64,000 nucleotides of DNA, from the NCBI RefSeq assembly GCF_000013205.1, contig NC_007775.1, forward strand, positions 1,112,501 through 1,176,500, given 5' to 3'. This stretch comes from Synechococcus sp. JA-3-3Ab. GTDB taxonomy: Bacteria; Cyanobacteriota; Cyanobacteriia; Thermostichales; Thermostichaceae. Both the position numbers and the translations under genes were made by a program. Within the stretch, counting starts at the first letter, position 1; each line of letters begins with the position of its first letter. Below, piece after piece: positions 55,478 to 64,000 of this stretch. A model generated the notes under the pieces. It saw nothing but the letters and a program-made list of their open reading frames with translations. It was not told the origin of the DNA and did not search any database.

Positions 55478-56446
55478 TCAGACAATAGGCGGAAAGCTCA
55501 AAAACGGCATTCGAGTCAGGACTCCCGGCACCGAGCCGACTTCTACTTGTAGACCTTCGGCGGGCTCAAACTTGGTGCGCACGTATCCCAATCCCAGGTA
55601 CTCTTGCGAAGTTTGGCCTGCACTGGTCAGCAGCCCAATCTTTTCCCCCTGCCGCAAAATCTCTGTGCCAGGACGAGCTTCTCCTTGAAGGCGGATCCCC
55701 CACAAAGTTTGCCGAATGCGCCGGTAGGTTACCTGCTTGGCCAAGACTTCCTGGCCAACGTAGCAACCTTTGTCAAGGGAAACAGCTCGCCACAGGCCGG
55801 CTTCTAGGGGGTTGTAGTCTGAGGTCAGCTCTCGGTCGGCGGCGGGGCGACCCGCTTCTAGGCGGAGGACTTCCCACAGCTCAGGTGGGGCCAGCTTGGC
55901 TCCGGCTTGGAGCAAGCATTCTTCAAGAGCGACTTTCTGGTCAATGGTGCCCCAGAGGGTAAACCCCGGCTGGGCAAGACCCGTGCCACAAGCCAGATGG
56001 ACAGGGATCCCCTGGATCTCCACGGCGCAGTGCTCATGAGGCCCGGTCGGGATCCTTTCTGAGCCCACCACCTTCTCCAGGAGAGCCTGACTCTGGGAGC
56101 CGAGCAATCCAAAGCCAAAGGTCTGATCTGTCTCATCTTGCAACTGTGCTCCCCGCACCAAAGGCAGCATGCGCCCCAAACTCTGCATCAGCAGGCTGCG
56201 CCGCTGAGGTGAAGTCCAGATCCAGCAGTCTTCTTCTCCCACGTACACCGTTGCCAAATCCAGGATGCCGGCGGTGGGGGTCACGAAAACCGTGTCGGCC
56301 CCCTGCCCTGGCTTGAGGGCCTTCAGATTTTGGGTGCTTCGGTTGTGCAGATAGTCCAAGCCTGGGGATCCCTTCATGCGCAAACGGCCCCACCCGGAGC
56401 GGTCTAGAAGCAGGGATCCCGTGGAAACAGCAGCTAGAAGAGACAT
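55478..56446 (-). CDS. ygfZ: Folate-binding protein YgfZ/GcvT-like
   Basis: 322 residues of the YgfZ family, which helps Fe-S cluster assembly or repair with tetrahydrofolate. The signature KGCYVGQEVLAKQV is present at about residue 225, and the N-terminal LHNRSTQNLKAL region corresponds to the family's early LQGQ.T.D segment. Start ATG 56446. Standalone; convergent with the HNH gene. Confidence 0.9.
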   Translation of the reverse strand: MSLLAAVSTGSLLLDRSGWGRLRMKGSPGLDYLHNRSTQNLKALKPGQGADTVFVTPTAGILDLATVYVGEEDCWIWTSPQRRSLLMQSLGRMLPLVRGAQLQDETDQTFGFGLLGSQSQALLEKVVGSERIPTGPHEHCAVEIQGIPVHLACGTGLAQPGFTLWGTIDQKVALEECLLQAGAKLAPPELWEVLRLEAGRPAADRELTSDYNPLEAGLWRAVSLDKGCYVGQEVLAKQVTYRRIRQTLWGIRLQGEARPGTEILRQGEKIGLLTSAGQTSQEYLGLGYVRTKFEPAEGLQVEVGSVPGVLTRMPFLSFPPIV

Positions 56447-56540
56447 CGCTCACCCCAGAGATGGGCTTTGGTTTTCTTCTCTACCCTAGAATAGGCTAGT
56501 TCACCCTACCGTCTGTGGCAGACCCCCGGCGTACTGAACT

Positions 56541-58079
56541 GTGATTGAGGTTGAAGTCCACCAACAGTTGCGGCAGCTTTTGCGGCAGTCTCCCGAAGCC
56601 CTGTGGCCCCATCAGTTGACAATGGCCCGCATGGTGGCACGGGGATTGCGGTTGGGTCGCAGCACCTTGATTCAGGTGCCCGCCGGGGGCCAGCACCGCC
56701 TCAGCTATCTGCTGCCGGCGTTGATGTGGCCGAGTGCCACGTTGCTCTGTGCCACAGTGTCCGTGCAGGCGCAAATCTTGGGAGAAGAGATCCCTTGGCT
56801 CCGGCAGACCCTGCAGTTGCACAAGCCCGTCCTGCAAAAAGACCGTTGGCCGGATCCCGATTTTCAGGGGTTGCTGCTGGTGGATCCCCTGGACTGGCTG
56901 CGGGCTCGCTTGAGGGGAGCAGAGATGCCGACTGGGATCCCTCTCATCCTGGACGGAGCCGAAGACCTGGAAGAGTGGGCCTACCAGGCGCTGACGGTCA
57001 CCCTGGAAGCCAGTCACTGGCAGCAACTGCGGCAGATCTTCCCTGCCGAGGCGGAGCGGCTTTCCCAGGCCCAGGTGAATTTAGCCCTGCAGCTTTTGCG
57101 GCGACCGCTTTCTCGCTGCCTCCTGCAGGCAGATGAACAGGCTCACCTGGAGGCAGCGCTGTCTTTGGTGGTGAGCTACGCCGGCTGGCTGCCGGATCCT
57201 TGGGATCAGCTCCGCCAGCGGCTCTGCGCCGAGGGGGATCCCGCTTCCCGCTGGGTTTGGTGGGCGGAAACTGACCGCGAGACCGGTCGCCTCACCCTTT
57301 ACCACAGCCCGGCGGCTCTACACGAGTGGCTGGCACCCATCTGGGCCACTCAGCCGGTAGTGATCATCGGCGAGGCCCTGGACCTGGATCGGCAGGCGGA
57401 GGCCTATCGTTGGCGCCTGGGCTTGCCAGATCTGACGCCCTTGCGCTTCAGCTCAGGCGAGGATTGGATCCGTTCCGGCGGGGAGCCCTTGCCGAGCCTT
57501 TCCCTCTACTTGCCGCGGCTGCCCTTGCCCAACAGCCCCCTCTTCCGGGAGCACCTGTTGCAGGAGCTAAGGAGCCTGATCCCGCAGGTGCAGGGCTTTG
57601 TGGTGGTGCTGGTGTCGGATCAACCTCTGCAGGTACAGGTGGGGGCTGCTTTGGCTGCCGAATTTGGCTCGCGGGTGCGGGTAAACAGCCTATTTCCCGG
57701 AGAAAAGGGCATTTTGGTCTGCGACTGGCCCTACTGGCTGCAGCACAAGGCCAGCCTGCCCTGTCCGGAACTGCTGGCCATTGCCACCTTGCCCTTTCCC
57801 TCGATGGAGGATCCAAGGGTGGCCGGACGGGTGCAGTATCTGCAGCGCACCCAACAGGACTGGTTCCGCCAATACCTCTTGCCAGTGGCGGCCAGCCAAT
57901 TGCAGCGGGCTGTTGCACCTCTGCGACAAGGCGCAGAAGCAGGTGAAGCCTCCGGCTTGCCCACCCGCTGGGTGGCGATTTTGGATAGCCGCATCGTTGC
58001 CCGCAGCTATGGCGTTGCCCTCCTCAATGCCTTGGGGCCAGCCCTGCGCATCCAGCAGCGCAGCCAATTGTTCGTTTAG
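56541..58079 (+). CDS. DinG/Rad3-like helicase homologue with degraded motifs
   Basis: 512 residues laid out like the cyanobacterial DinG-type helicases: an N-terminal motif-I position (HQLTMARMVARGLRLGRSTLIQVPAGGQHRLSYLLPAL), a motif-II-like place (IPLILDGAEDLEEWAYQAL) and a C-terminal ATLPFPSMEDPRV...QDWFRQYLLPVA...QRAVAPLRQ tail. The Walker A GK(T/S) reads GGQHR and DEAH reads DGAED, so ATP hydrolysis is unlikely. The gene is intact with no frameshift. It may be a structural relic or have a non-catalytic role. GTG 56541 is used. Confidence 0.75.
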   Translation: MIEVEVHQQLRQLLRQSPEALWPHQLTMARMVARGLRLGRSTLIQVPAGGQHRLSYLLPALMWPSATLLCATVSVQAQILGEEIPWLRQTLQLHKPVLQKDRWPDPDFQGLLLVDPLDWLRARLRGAEMPTGIPLILDGAEDLEEWAYQALTVTLEASHWQQLRQIFPAEAERLSQAQVNLALQLLRRPLSRCLLQADEQAHLEAALSLVVSYAGWLPDPWDQLRQRLCAEGDPASRWVWWAETDRETGRLTLYHSPAALHEWLAPIWATQPVVIIGEALDLDRQAEAYRWRLGLPDLTPLRFSSGEDWIRSGGEPLPSLSLYLPRLPLPNSPLFREHLLQELRSLIPQVQGFVVVLVSDQPLQVQVGAALAAEFGSRVRVNSLFPGEKGILVCDWPYWLQHKASLPCPELLAIATLPFPSMEDPRVAGRVQYLQRTQQDWFRQYLLPVAASQLQRAVAPLRQGAEAGEASGLPTRWVAILDSRIVARSYGVALLNALGPALRIQQRSQLFV

Positions 58080-58084
58080 GGATC

Positions 58085-58118
58085 CCCTTGCCCCCAGCCC
58101 CTCTCCCTCAGGGAGAGA
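58085..58118. repeat. Dispersed hairpin repeat
   Basis: CCCTTGCCCCCAGCCCCTCT followed by CCCTCAGGGAGAGAGA. Same family as at 890, with a slightly imperfect stem. It starts six bases after the DinG-like stop. Confidence 0.75.
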
Positions 58119-58209
58119 GATAGGCAGATTTGTATCCTAGAGAGCTAAAGCCAACAGGGATCCGGGCTATCCTGAGTTCAGTCTGCTCTCAGCTTCCTCT
58201 TCAGAAACC

Positions 58210-58404
58210 ATGACCAGTCCTGCTCTCAGCCCCGATACAGAACGGCGCGCCCAAGCGGTTTGGAAGTCGTTGCGGCAGGCCATCGTGGAAAGCTCGGGCT
58301 TCCGCGGATGGCTCCAAGGACGGGAACTGCCCAGCCAGGAGGCTGACCTGGATCGTCTGGTACATCGCTACCTGGAGCAAACCCTCTCTCACCTGGCCTA
58401 CTAG
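58210..58404 (+). CDS. Small hypothetical protein, 64 residues
   Basis: MTSPALSPDTERRAQAVWKS, then LRQAIVESSGFRGWLQGREL and LDRLVHRYLEQTLSHLAY. Helical and soluble; it looks like a short cyanobacterial family without known function. ATG 58210. The last codon overlaps the convergent AEC gene by 4 bp. Confidence 0.6.
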   Translation: MTSPALSPDTERRAQAVWKSLRQAIVESSGFRGWLQGRELPSQEADLDRLVHRYLEQTLSHLAY

Positions 58405-59363
58405 GTTCCCCACAGCAGCAACCAGAAAGGTAGGGTCAGCAGGGCCGCCACGTAGCCTAGGGCCAAGGCTGCTGCTGTTAGCTCCCGATCCAAGTCGTAT
58501 TCCTCCGCCAGCACCAGGGTGGCAATAGCAGGAGGCATGCCGGTCTGCAAGACCAGCACCAGCTTGGCCAAGGGGGGATAGGGGGTCAAGGCTAACCCCA
58601 GGCCCACCAAAAGGGGCAGGACAACAATTTTGATGAAGAGGGCCGCGGCGGCGGGGCGAAGGGATCCCCAGTGCGGCACCTGGGCTAGCCGTATGCCCAA
58701 AAGGATTAAGCTCAAGGGAATCGTGCTCCAGGCAAAGGCAGTCAGCCCTTGGGCCAGCCATTCTGGGAGAGGGTGGCGAGCCATTGCCAGGCCGACAAAG
58801 AAAGACCAGAGAGTGGGACTGCTTAGGACGCGGAGCGTGGCCTGCCAGGGAGGGGTGAAGGAAGCGCTGTAGCGGCTGGCAACCCAGACTCCCAGACCGT
58901 AGGCGGCCAAGAGGGTGCCCAACAGGTCGTAAAACAAAGCCCAGCCAAAGTAGGCGCTCCCGCCCACCGCCAAGCAGATGGGGTAGCCCAAATAACCCGT
59001 ATTTCCCAGGGTGGCTGTCAGGTAAAAGCTGCCTCGCCGGGCTCTGCTCCAAAGCCAGGGATCCCCCTCTTTCTTCCCCTGCCAGGTGTGGTGCTGCCAC
59101 TGCAGCCAGGCACTGGCCAGGGTATACCCTAGCCCTGTGGCCAGCCAGCAGACCAAAGGGGCCGCCCAGAGCTGGCCAGAGAGGTCCGCCGTCTGCATAA
59201 ACCCAAGGGTGCCCAGGGGAACCCCCACCCAAAACATGAAGCGGCCCAGCGCTTGGGGATTTAGCCAATGGCGCCAGGGGGGAGGTAGCCCTCTCTGCAG
59301 GACAAACCCCAGCAGCGTCCAGCCCAGCAGGGGGAGGTAGACCTGAAAAAGAGTGGTGAGCAC
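58401..59363 (-). CDS. AEC-family (auxin efflux carrier-like) transporter
   Basis: 320 residues with about ten hydrophobic helices and the family GNTGYLGYP segment after the N-terminal bundle; the C-terminal half has LVLQTGMPPAIATLVLAEEY, typical of AEC proteins. The substrate is unknown; bacterial members move small organic acids and other anions. GTG 59363 (VLTTLFQVYLPLLGW) starts at the first helix, 5 bp after the ispH stop, so the two are probably co-transcribed. The frame upstream overlaps ispH. Confidence 0.87.
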   Translation of the reverse strand: MLTTLFQVYLPLLGWTLLGFVLQRGLPPPWRHWLNPQALGRFMFWVGVPLGTLGFMQTADLSGQLWAAPLVCWLATGLGYTLASAWLQWQHHTWQGKKEGDPWLWSRARRGSFYLTATLGNTGYLGYPICLAVGGSAYFGWALFYDLLGTLLAAYGLGVWVASRYSASFTPPWQATLRVLSSPTLWSFFVGLAMARHPLPEWLAQGLTAFAWSTIPLSLILLGIRLAQVPHWGSLRPAAAALFIKIVVLPLLVGLGLALTPYPPLAKLVLVLQTGMPPAIATLVLAEEYDLDRELTAAALALGYVAALLTLPFWLLLWGT

Positions 59364-59368
59364 GCCTT

Positions 59369-60649
59369 CTAGAAGCCGAGGGGAAGGGATCCCTGCGGAG
59401 GGGTCTGCGGCTGTTCGCGCAGGGCAAAGATGCGTAGGATCACCTCCTCCACGACGCGGTCGGGGGTAGAGGCACCGGAGGTAATACCAATCTGCACTGG
59501 CCCGTCGGGCAGCCACCCCTCGGTAACAATTGGGTCTTGGTGGAGGGGCTTGTGGCGGATGCGGTTGGGGGGCTGGATGCAGTCGGGGCCATCGATGTGA
59601 TAGGAGGGCAGCCCCTTGGCCAGGGCAATTTCTTGCAGGTGGGTGGTGTTGGAGGAGTTAAACCCGCCGATTACCACCACCACGTCCAAGGGCCGCTCCA
59701 GCAGCTCGAACATGGCGTCCTGCCGTTCTTGGGTGGCGTTGCAGATGGTGTTAAAGCTCATGAAGTGCTTGTCCAGCTCCTGGGGGCCATATTTGCGCAG
59801 CATGGTGGTCTCAAACAGCTTGGCAATGGCGCGCGTTTCCCCTTCCAGCATCGTGGTCTGGTTGGCGATGCCGATCCGCTCCAGATCCCGATCCGGATCG
59901 AAGCCGGGAGATGTGGCCTTGCCGAAGCGGCGCCGAAATTCTGCCGCATCTCCGCCGTGCAAAATGTAGCGGGCGACCCATTCCGCCTCTTCCAGGTTCA
60001 GCACCACCAGATATTTTTGGGCAAAGGAGCTGGTGGCCACGGTTTCTTCGTGGTTGTACTTGCCGTGGATCACAGAGGTGAATTGAGCGGCGCGGTGCTT
60101 GTCCACCTGGTTCCAGACACGGGATACCCAGGGGCAGGTGGTATCGACGATCTCGTTGCCCTGCGACCGGAAAAACTCCATTTCTGAGACACTTGCCCCG
60201 AAGGCAGGCCAGATCACCACGTCCTCAGGCCGGATCTGGGAAAAGTCTTTCTTGCCGTCCGGGCCTTTCTCCACAAAGCGGATCCCCATCTCCTGCAGGT
60301 GGCGGTTGACCAGGGGGTTGTGGATGATCTCGTTGGTGATCCAGATCTGGCGATCCGGAAAGCGGCGCCGCGCTTCGTAGGCATATTCCACCGCCCGTTC
60401 CACCCCCCAGCAGAAGCCAAAGGCCTTGGCCAGATGGATGGTGATATCCCCCTGCCGATAGCAGTAGGACTGGGCGCGGATCTGCTCCACCAGGGGGCTT
60501 TTGTAGGTGGTTTGCAGCTCCCGTTGGGCCTGATCCTTGTGCTCTTCAAACCCTTTGGCAAAGTAGTTGCTGGAGCTGCGCAGGGCCTTGCGCAGGGCGC
60601 GCGGATCCTGGGGGGAGCTAGCCGGGGAAGAGGGTTGGGAATGAGGCAT
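59369..60649 (-). CDS. ispH: 4-hydroxy-3-methylbut-2-enyl diphosphate reductase
   Basis: Last step of the MEP isoprenoid pathway. The 426-residue protein is of the long plant/cyanobacterial type, with the three cluster cysteines in [29 protein letters not shown] and [15 protein letters not shown], and [16 protein letters not shown] at the end. ATG 60649 (MPHSQPSS) is used; GTG 60658 would add three residues. AEC transporter follows. Confidence 0.96.
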   Translation of the reverse strand: MPHSQPSSPASSPQDPRALRKALRSSSNYFAKGFEEHKDQAQRELQTTYKSPLVEQIRAQSYCYRQGDITIHLAKAFGFCWGVERAVEYAYEARRRFPDRQIWITNEIIHNPLVNRHLQEMGIRFVEKGPDGKKDFSQIRPEDVVIWPAFGASVSEMEFFRSQGNEIVDTTCPWVSRVWNQVDKHRAAQFTSVIHGKYNHEETVATSSFAQKYLVVLNLEEAEWVARYILHGGDAAEFRRRFGKATSPGFDPDRDLERIGIANQTTMLEGETRAIAKLFETTMLRKYGPQELDKHFMSFNTICNATQERQDAMFELLERPLDVVVVIGGFNSSNTTHLQEIALAKGLPSYHIDGPDCIQPPNRIRHKPLHQDPIVTEGWLPDGPVQIGITSGASTPDRVVEEVILRIFALREQPQTPPQGSLPLGF

Positions 60650-60796
60650 GGTTGTCACTCGGGCTGTGCACCGCTAACAGCAAAGGGATCCTCTCTCAGC
60701 TTACGCCCTGTCTTGAGTGCGTGGGTCACTCCGGCGGCAGGACAGCCCACAAAAATCTGAAGGGATCCCAGACTCGATCGGCAAGAGCCAGGGCGG

Positions 60797-61072
60797 CTAA
60801 GGCAGCGGCTGATCTTGCCTTTCCAGTTGCTGCAGCCGTTCCTGGAGCTGACGGGCAGTCAGGGAGAAGCTGCGCCCCGGCCAAAGCAAAGAGCCCAGCC
60901 CCGCCGTCAACAGGCCCAGGCCGATGGCCACGGCGATGAGCAATCCCAAGGGCAGCTCCACCGAGCGCCAAATTAAAAAATGGACGGTCAGGGGGGTGGG
61001 GTTTTGTCCGGCCAGGACTGCCACTCCCAAAGCCAGCAGCAGTGTCAAGGCCAGGTTGAACAGCAGCAGCAT
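60797..61072 (-). CDS. LapA/DUF1049-domain membrane protein
   Basis: 91 residues. Two hydrophobic helices (LLLFNLALTLLLALGVAVLAG and ELPLGLLIAVAIGLGLLTAGLGSLLWP) around PTPLTVHFLIWRSV, then a short coiled coil (ARQLQERLQQLERQ), the layout of LapA/YciS proteins involved in lipopolysaccharide assembly in E. coli. The ATG at 61072 is used; the frame upstream overlaps the pentapeptide gene. Confidence 0.83.
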   Translation of the reverse strand: MLLLFNLALTLLLALGVAVLAGQNPTPLTVHFLIWRSVELPLGLLIAVAIGLGLLTAGLGSLLWPGRSFSLTARQLQERLQQLERQDQPLP

Positions 61073-61094
61073 GAGGGATCCCGTCGCAACAGTT

Positions 61095-61571
61095 CTATTC
61101 TGCCTTGCTGGCCGACGGAGCAGCCCAGGGCTGCACTGTGCCATCGGGCAGGATGGCGCCGCTCAGGTCAGCGCCCGTCAGCACTGCTCCGCCTATTTTT
61201 GCCCCGCTCAGGTCGGATCCCTGCAGTTGGGCGCGGGTTAGCTTGGCTTCCCAAAGGTAGGCCCCGTGCAAGTTGGCTTCCCGCAAATCGGCAAAGCTGA
61301 GATCGGCGCCGATCAAGTTGGCTTCCCAAAGGTTGGCCCCGCGCAGGTTGGCCCCCATCAGGTTGGCGGAGCTGAGATCGGCCCCCCGCAGATCGGCCTC
61401 CTGCAAGTTAATTCCACTCAGCTTGCCAAAGGAAAGGTTGGCCCCTCTCAGATTCGCCCCCTGCAGGGTGGCGCGCACCAGATCCACGCCCACCAGGTTG
61501 GATTCTTGAAAGTTGCGCTCGCCGGCGGCATATTCTGCCAGCAGCTCCTCTGCAGTGGTCACTCGGGGCAT
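61095..61571 (-). CDS. Pentapeptide-repeat protein
   Basis: 158 residues, almost entirely A(D/N)LXX repeats from about residue 25 to 145 (LVGVDLVRATLQGANLRGANLSFGKLSGINLQEADLRG...). It forms a right-handed quadrilateral beta-helix. No signal peptide or membrane segment, so cytosolic. Function unknown. It precedes the LapA-domain gene in the same direction (22 bp). Confidence 0.9.
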   Translation of the reverse strand: MPRVTTAEELLAEYAAGERNFQESNLVGVDLVRATLQGANLRGANLSFGKLSGINLQEADLRGADLSSANLMGANLRGANLWEANLIGADLSFADLREANLHGAYLWEAKLTRAQLQGSDLSGAKIGGAVLTGADLSGAILPDGTVQPWAAPSASKAE

Positions 61572-61688
61572 GGCCGGGTACCCCCAATTGCCGAGTTTAT
61601 TTCAGCAACCCTTGATTGCCAAACGAGGTGCTAATGACTCAATGCTAAATGTTGGCCATTATACCGTCCATCTACAGCCGCTTGCGGC

Positions 61689-63554
61689 TCACGGCGGGCA
61701 AGAAGGGATCCCCACCCCTGTCCCATCTGCCCTCTGGGGAGAGGGCGGGGTTGCTTCTGCCACCTTTTCAATGTGCAGCTCCAAGTAGCCGGTGGCCGGA
61801 TCCGGCTGGCGGGAGAAGCGGTACTCCAGGCTGTCGGCGAGGACGATCTCGGCGGTGGTGTAGATGAGGCAGCCGGGGCGCAGGTGCCCTCCCCAAGTTC
61901 GGCCCTGGGCATCGGCAACGGCGAGGTGAAGATGGACTCCGTCCGGGCACAGGGATCCGCTCAAAGCCAGGATCTCCAGGCGTTCCGACAATAGGTAATC
62001 CTCGGTTTGATCGGCCAGGCGCAGGGTGGCTTGGCTGAGGCTGCCGACGGCGCTGAGGACAAACCCCGCCTGCAGGGGTTGCTGGCGGGCAAAGCGCTCC
62101 AATTCCTGCTTTAGGTCTTGGCCGGGCAGCAGGCGCAAGGGGTAGACGCGCAGGGATCCCGTGGGTAGAGGCTGGGGGCGGCCAGCAGCAGCGCTCCCCG
62201 GTCGCCAGCCCGGCTTGACCACCGGGTAGGCGCGGGCGATCACCAGGCAGTCGTCGGGCACAGGGTAGCGGGCAGGGATGGTGGAACCGGCGGCGATGGT
62301 GACATCGGATCCTATCTTGAGGGGAGCCACCAGCACCGAGTTGGCCCCTGTCTTGCTGCGATCGCCGATTTCTGTGAAGTGCTTCTGCTGGCCGTCGTAG
62401 TTGGCGATGATCGTGCCGGCGCCAATGTTGACCTGGGATCCCAGCTTGGCGTCGCCCAGGTAGGCCAGGTGGGCGGCGTTGGTATGGGATCCGATCTGGG
62501 CGTTTTTGATTTCCACAAAGTTGCCGATGCGGCAGCCGTCGCCGATCTGGCTGTGAGGGCGCACGTGGGCGTAGGGGCCTACCCAGACGCGATCCCCGAT
62601 CTGGCTGTGGCTGACCACCGAGTAGAGGATGTGGCAATCGGAGCCGATGGTGCTGGACTCGATCCAACTGCCCGGCCCTAGACGAGTGCGCGGCCCAATG
62701 CGACAGACGCCCCGCAGGTGGGTTTGGGGTTCGATCACCACATCGGGGGCCAATTCCACCGTCTCTTCCAGGCTGACGCTGTCGGGATCCACAAAGGTGA
62801 CCCCGGCTTCCATCCAGGCTTCCTTGAGGCGATCCTGCAGAATCTGGTAGGCTTGGGCCAGTTGGCGGCGGTCGTTAATGCCGACGATTTCCCGCGCATC
62901 CTCGGCGTCCAGGGCGATGGCGGTGTCCAGAAGTTTAACGGCCTCGGTGAGGTAGTACTCCTGCTGGGCGTTGTTCCGGCCCAGACGGGGCAGCACCCTT
63001 GCTAGGGCCGGCCAGTGGAAACAGTACACCCCGCTGTTGATGCGGCGATTTTGCCGTTGGGCCGGGGTGCAGTCTCGCTCTTCCACCAACTCCAGGATCC
63101 GCTGCTGGGCATCGCAAAACACCCGCCCATAGCCGTAGGGATCCGCCACCTGGGCCGAGAGCAAGGTCACATCCGGTTGAACTTGGCGGTGGCGCTCCAG
63201 CAGCGCCTGCAGGGTTTCCGCCCGCAACAGAGGCACATCCCCGTTGACCACCAGCAGATCCCCCTGAAAATTCTCCAGAACGGGCAGAAGCTGCTGCACC
63301 GCATGTCCAGTGCCCAATTGCTGCGCCTGCTCCACAAATTCGACCGGGTACTCCTGCAGGGCTCGGCGCACTTGCTCCTGCTCGTACCCCACAATCACCA
63401 GACAGCGCTGGGGTTTCAACGTCAGCACCGTGCGCAGCAGCCGCTCGATCAAAGACAGGGATCCCAGCTTGTGCAGCACCTTGGGCAACTGCGACCGCAT
63501 GCGGGTGCCCTTGCCCGCCGCCAGGATCGCCACCGCCAGATCTCGTTCTGCCAT
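61689..63554 (-). CDS. glmU: GlmU bifunctional enzyme with C-terminal PPC (DUF296) domain
   Basis: Makes UDP-N-acetylglucosamine. Residues 1-230 are the uridyltransferase ([46 protein letters not shown]); about 250-455 is the left-handed beta-helix acetyltransferase ([58 protein letters not shown]). Normal GlmU ends near [13 protein letters not shown]. Here the frame continues through a short linker into about 135 more residues with [59 protein letters not shown] and the [12 protein letters not shown] strand: a PPC/DUF296 domain. ATG 63554 is used (in-frame ATG 63578 possible). Confidence 0.93.
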   Translation of the reverse strand: MAERDLAVAILAAGKGTRMRSQLPKVLHKLGSLSLIERLLRTVLTLKPQRCLVIVGYEQEQVRRALQEYPVEFVEQAQQLGTGHAVQQLLPVLENFQGDLLVVNGDVPLLRAETLQALLERHRQVQPDVTLLSAQVADPYGYGRVFCDAQQRILELVEERDCTPAQRQNRRINSGVYCFHWPALARVLPRLGRNNAQQEYYLTEAVKLLDTAIALDAEDAREIVGINDRRQLAQAYQILQDRLKEAWMEAGVTFVDPDSVSLEETVELAPDVVIEPQTHLRGVCRIGPRTRLGPGSWIESSTIGSDCHILYSVVSHSQIGDRVWVGPYAHVRPHSQIGDGCRIGNFVEIKNAQIGSHTNAAHLAYLGDAKLGSQVNIGAGTIIANYDGQQKHFTEIGDRSKTGANSVLVAPLKIGSDVTIAAGSTIPARYPVPDDCLVIARAYPVVKPGWRPGSAAAGRPQPLPTGSLRVYPLRLLPGQDLKQELERFARQQPLQAGFVLSAVGSLSQATLRLADQTEDYLLSERLEILALSGSLCPDGVHLHLAVADAQGRTWGGHLRPGCLIYTTAEIVLADSLEYRFSRQPDPATGYLELHIEKVAEATPPSPQRADGTGVGIPSCPP

Positions 63555-63626
63555 GTTCCCCCCAGACTCTGCCCCCATAAAGTATATGCGGCAGGATCCT
63601 GCTCAAACTGTAGCTTGACAGAGCCG

Positions 63627-63655
63627 CGTGCCACTTGAGCTAGCCTAGTGGCACG
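63627..63655. promoter_or_regulatory. Inverted repeat between divergent glmU and TM2-like genes
   Basis: CGTGCCACT (63627-63635) and AGTGGCACG (63647-63655), a perfect 9-bp inverted repeat with an 11-base gap. TTGACA at 63615-63620 just before it could be a -35 box. The layout fits an operator in a divergent promoter region. Confidence 0.5.
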
Positions 63656-63672
63656 TGTAGGTGGGGCAGACG

Positions 63673-64000
63673 ATGGCGGAGAGCAAAAGCTCTGATACCC
63701 CCCTTCAGAAACGTCAGCGCCTGGTGCGCGAGGTGGCCAGTTGGCTGGCGGTGCTGGGGGTGCTGATCCCAGGGCTGCAGCGTTTTTACATGGGCCACAG
63801 GCGCTGGGGCTGGGGCTACTTGGTGCTGGGGCTGATGGTGTTCGTTCCTTCCATCCCGTTGCAGCTCCTCGGCTACGGGGTACGCGCCCTTTGTTTGCTG
63901 GAAGGGCTGTGGTTTCTCACCATGACCAATGAGGACTTCGATTTTCGCTTCAATCGAGATCTCATCGAGCTGGACTGGACCAGTGCGAAAAGTCGGGAAG
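63673..64000 (+). CDS. TM2-like small membrane protein, 3' end cut by window edge
   Basis: Open to the end of the window (109 residues seen). After a polar start (MAESKSSDTPLQKRQRLVRE) come two hydrophobic helices around VLGVLIPGLQRFYMGHRRWGWGYLVLGLMVFVPSIP, with the GxQRFYxGxxxxG pattern of TM2-type domains, then a third hydrophobic stretch and an acidic tail (NEDFDFRFNRDLIELDW). Role unknown. Confidence 0.8.
   Translation, partial: MAESKSSDTPLQKRQRLVREVASWLAVLGVLIPGLQRFYMGHRRWGWGYLVLGLMVFVPSIPLQLLGYGVRALCLLEGLWFLTMTNEDFDFRFNRDLIELDWTSAKSRE

Overview
The window reads as chromosome of a thermophilic unicellular cyanobacterium, most like the hot-spring Synechococcus lineage of strains JA-3-3Ab and JA-2-3B'a. 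This is inferred, not searched. The grounds are the high GC content, cyanobacterial-type families (DUF3326, DUF3143, KGK-type proteins, plant/cyanobacterial IspH, a tandem ArsA), and a very frequent octamer GGGATCCC scattered through genes and gaps, which recalls the HIP-type palindrome of that lineage. No rRNA or tRNA gene was seen.

Layout. 1-6.1 kb: lgt (cut by the window edge), recA, two RNA methyltransferases, and a decayed IS605-type tnpB that has truncated an SRAP (YedK/HMCES) gene. 6.1-16 kb: a trehalose synthase-maltokinase fusion, a NurA nuclease, a tandem 6-carboxytetrahydropterin synthase, then hom, protoporphyrinogen oxidase and DUF3326. 16-22.8 kb: a long leftward run that starts at a clear cobalamin riboswitch and contains a TonB-dependent receptor, a DUF1636 protein, a 2Fe-2S ferredoxin-like protein, an unidentified membrane protein, a double ArsA-type ATPase and a MAPEG protein. 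22.9-27.4 kb: a parallel beta-helix/SPOR protein, a membrane pentapeptide protein and an LptF/LptG-type permease. 27.46-28.1 kb: a nine-repeat CRISPR array without cas genes in the window. 28.4-39.4 kb: ald, a DEDD exonuclease, rpsN, a DUF697 GTPase, a Coa1-like protein, recJ, a short metallothionein gene, a metallophosphoesterase, cysH and an ArsR regulator.

39.6-49.3 kb is a transposon-rich stretch: a tnpB remnant, an IS630-type element with a probable -1 frameshift, and two nearly identical IS605-type elements (divergent tnpA and tnpB) in opposite orientation around an MFS transporter, an EAL phosphodiesterase, gloB, DUF3143, a J-domain protein and rpmF. One copy carries two small insertions of a GTATAC-centred palindrome in tnpB. 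A CsgG-family lipoprotein-like gene starts right at the edge of the second copy.

51.4-55.4 kb holds the most interesting system: a five-gene operon-like cluster with a dynamin-like GTPase, two related small KGK-type proteins, one unknown small protein and an HNH endonuclease. The GTPase and both KGK-type proteins end with the same short tag (LDDLR), written with different codons. The block looks poorer in GC than its surroundings and almost lacks the GGGATCCC octamer. The remaining part (55.5-64 kb) is core: ygfZ, a DinG-like helicase with degraded catalytic motifs, an AEC transporter, ispH, a LapA-domain protein, a pentapeptide protein, a GlmU with an unusual C-terminal PPC (DUF296) domain, and the start of a TM2-like membrane protein.
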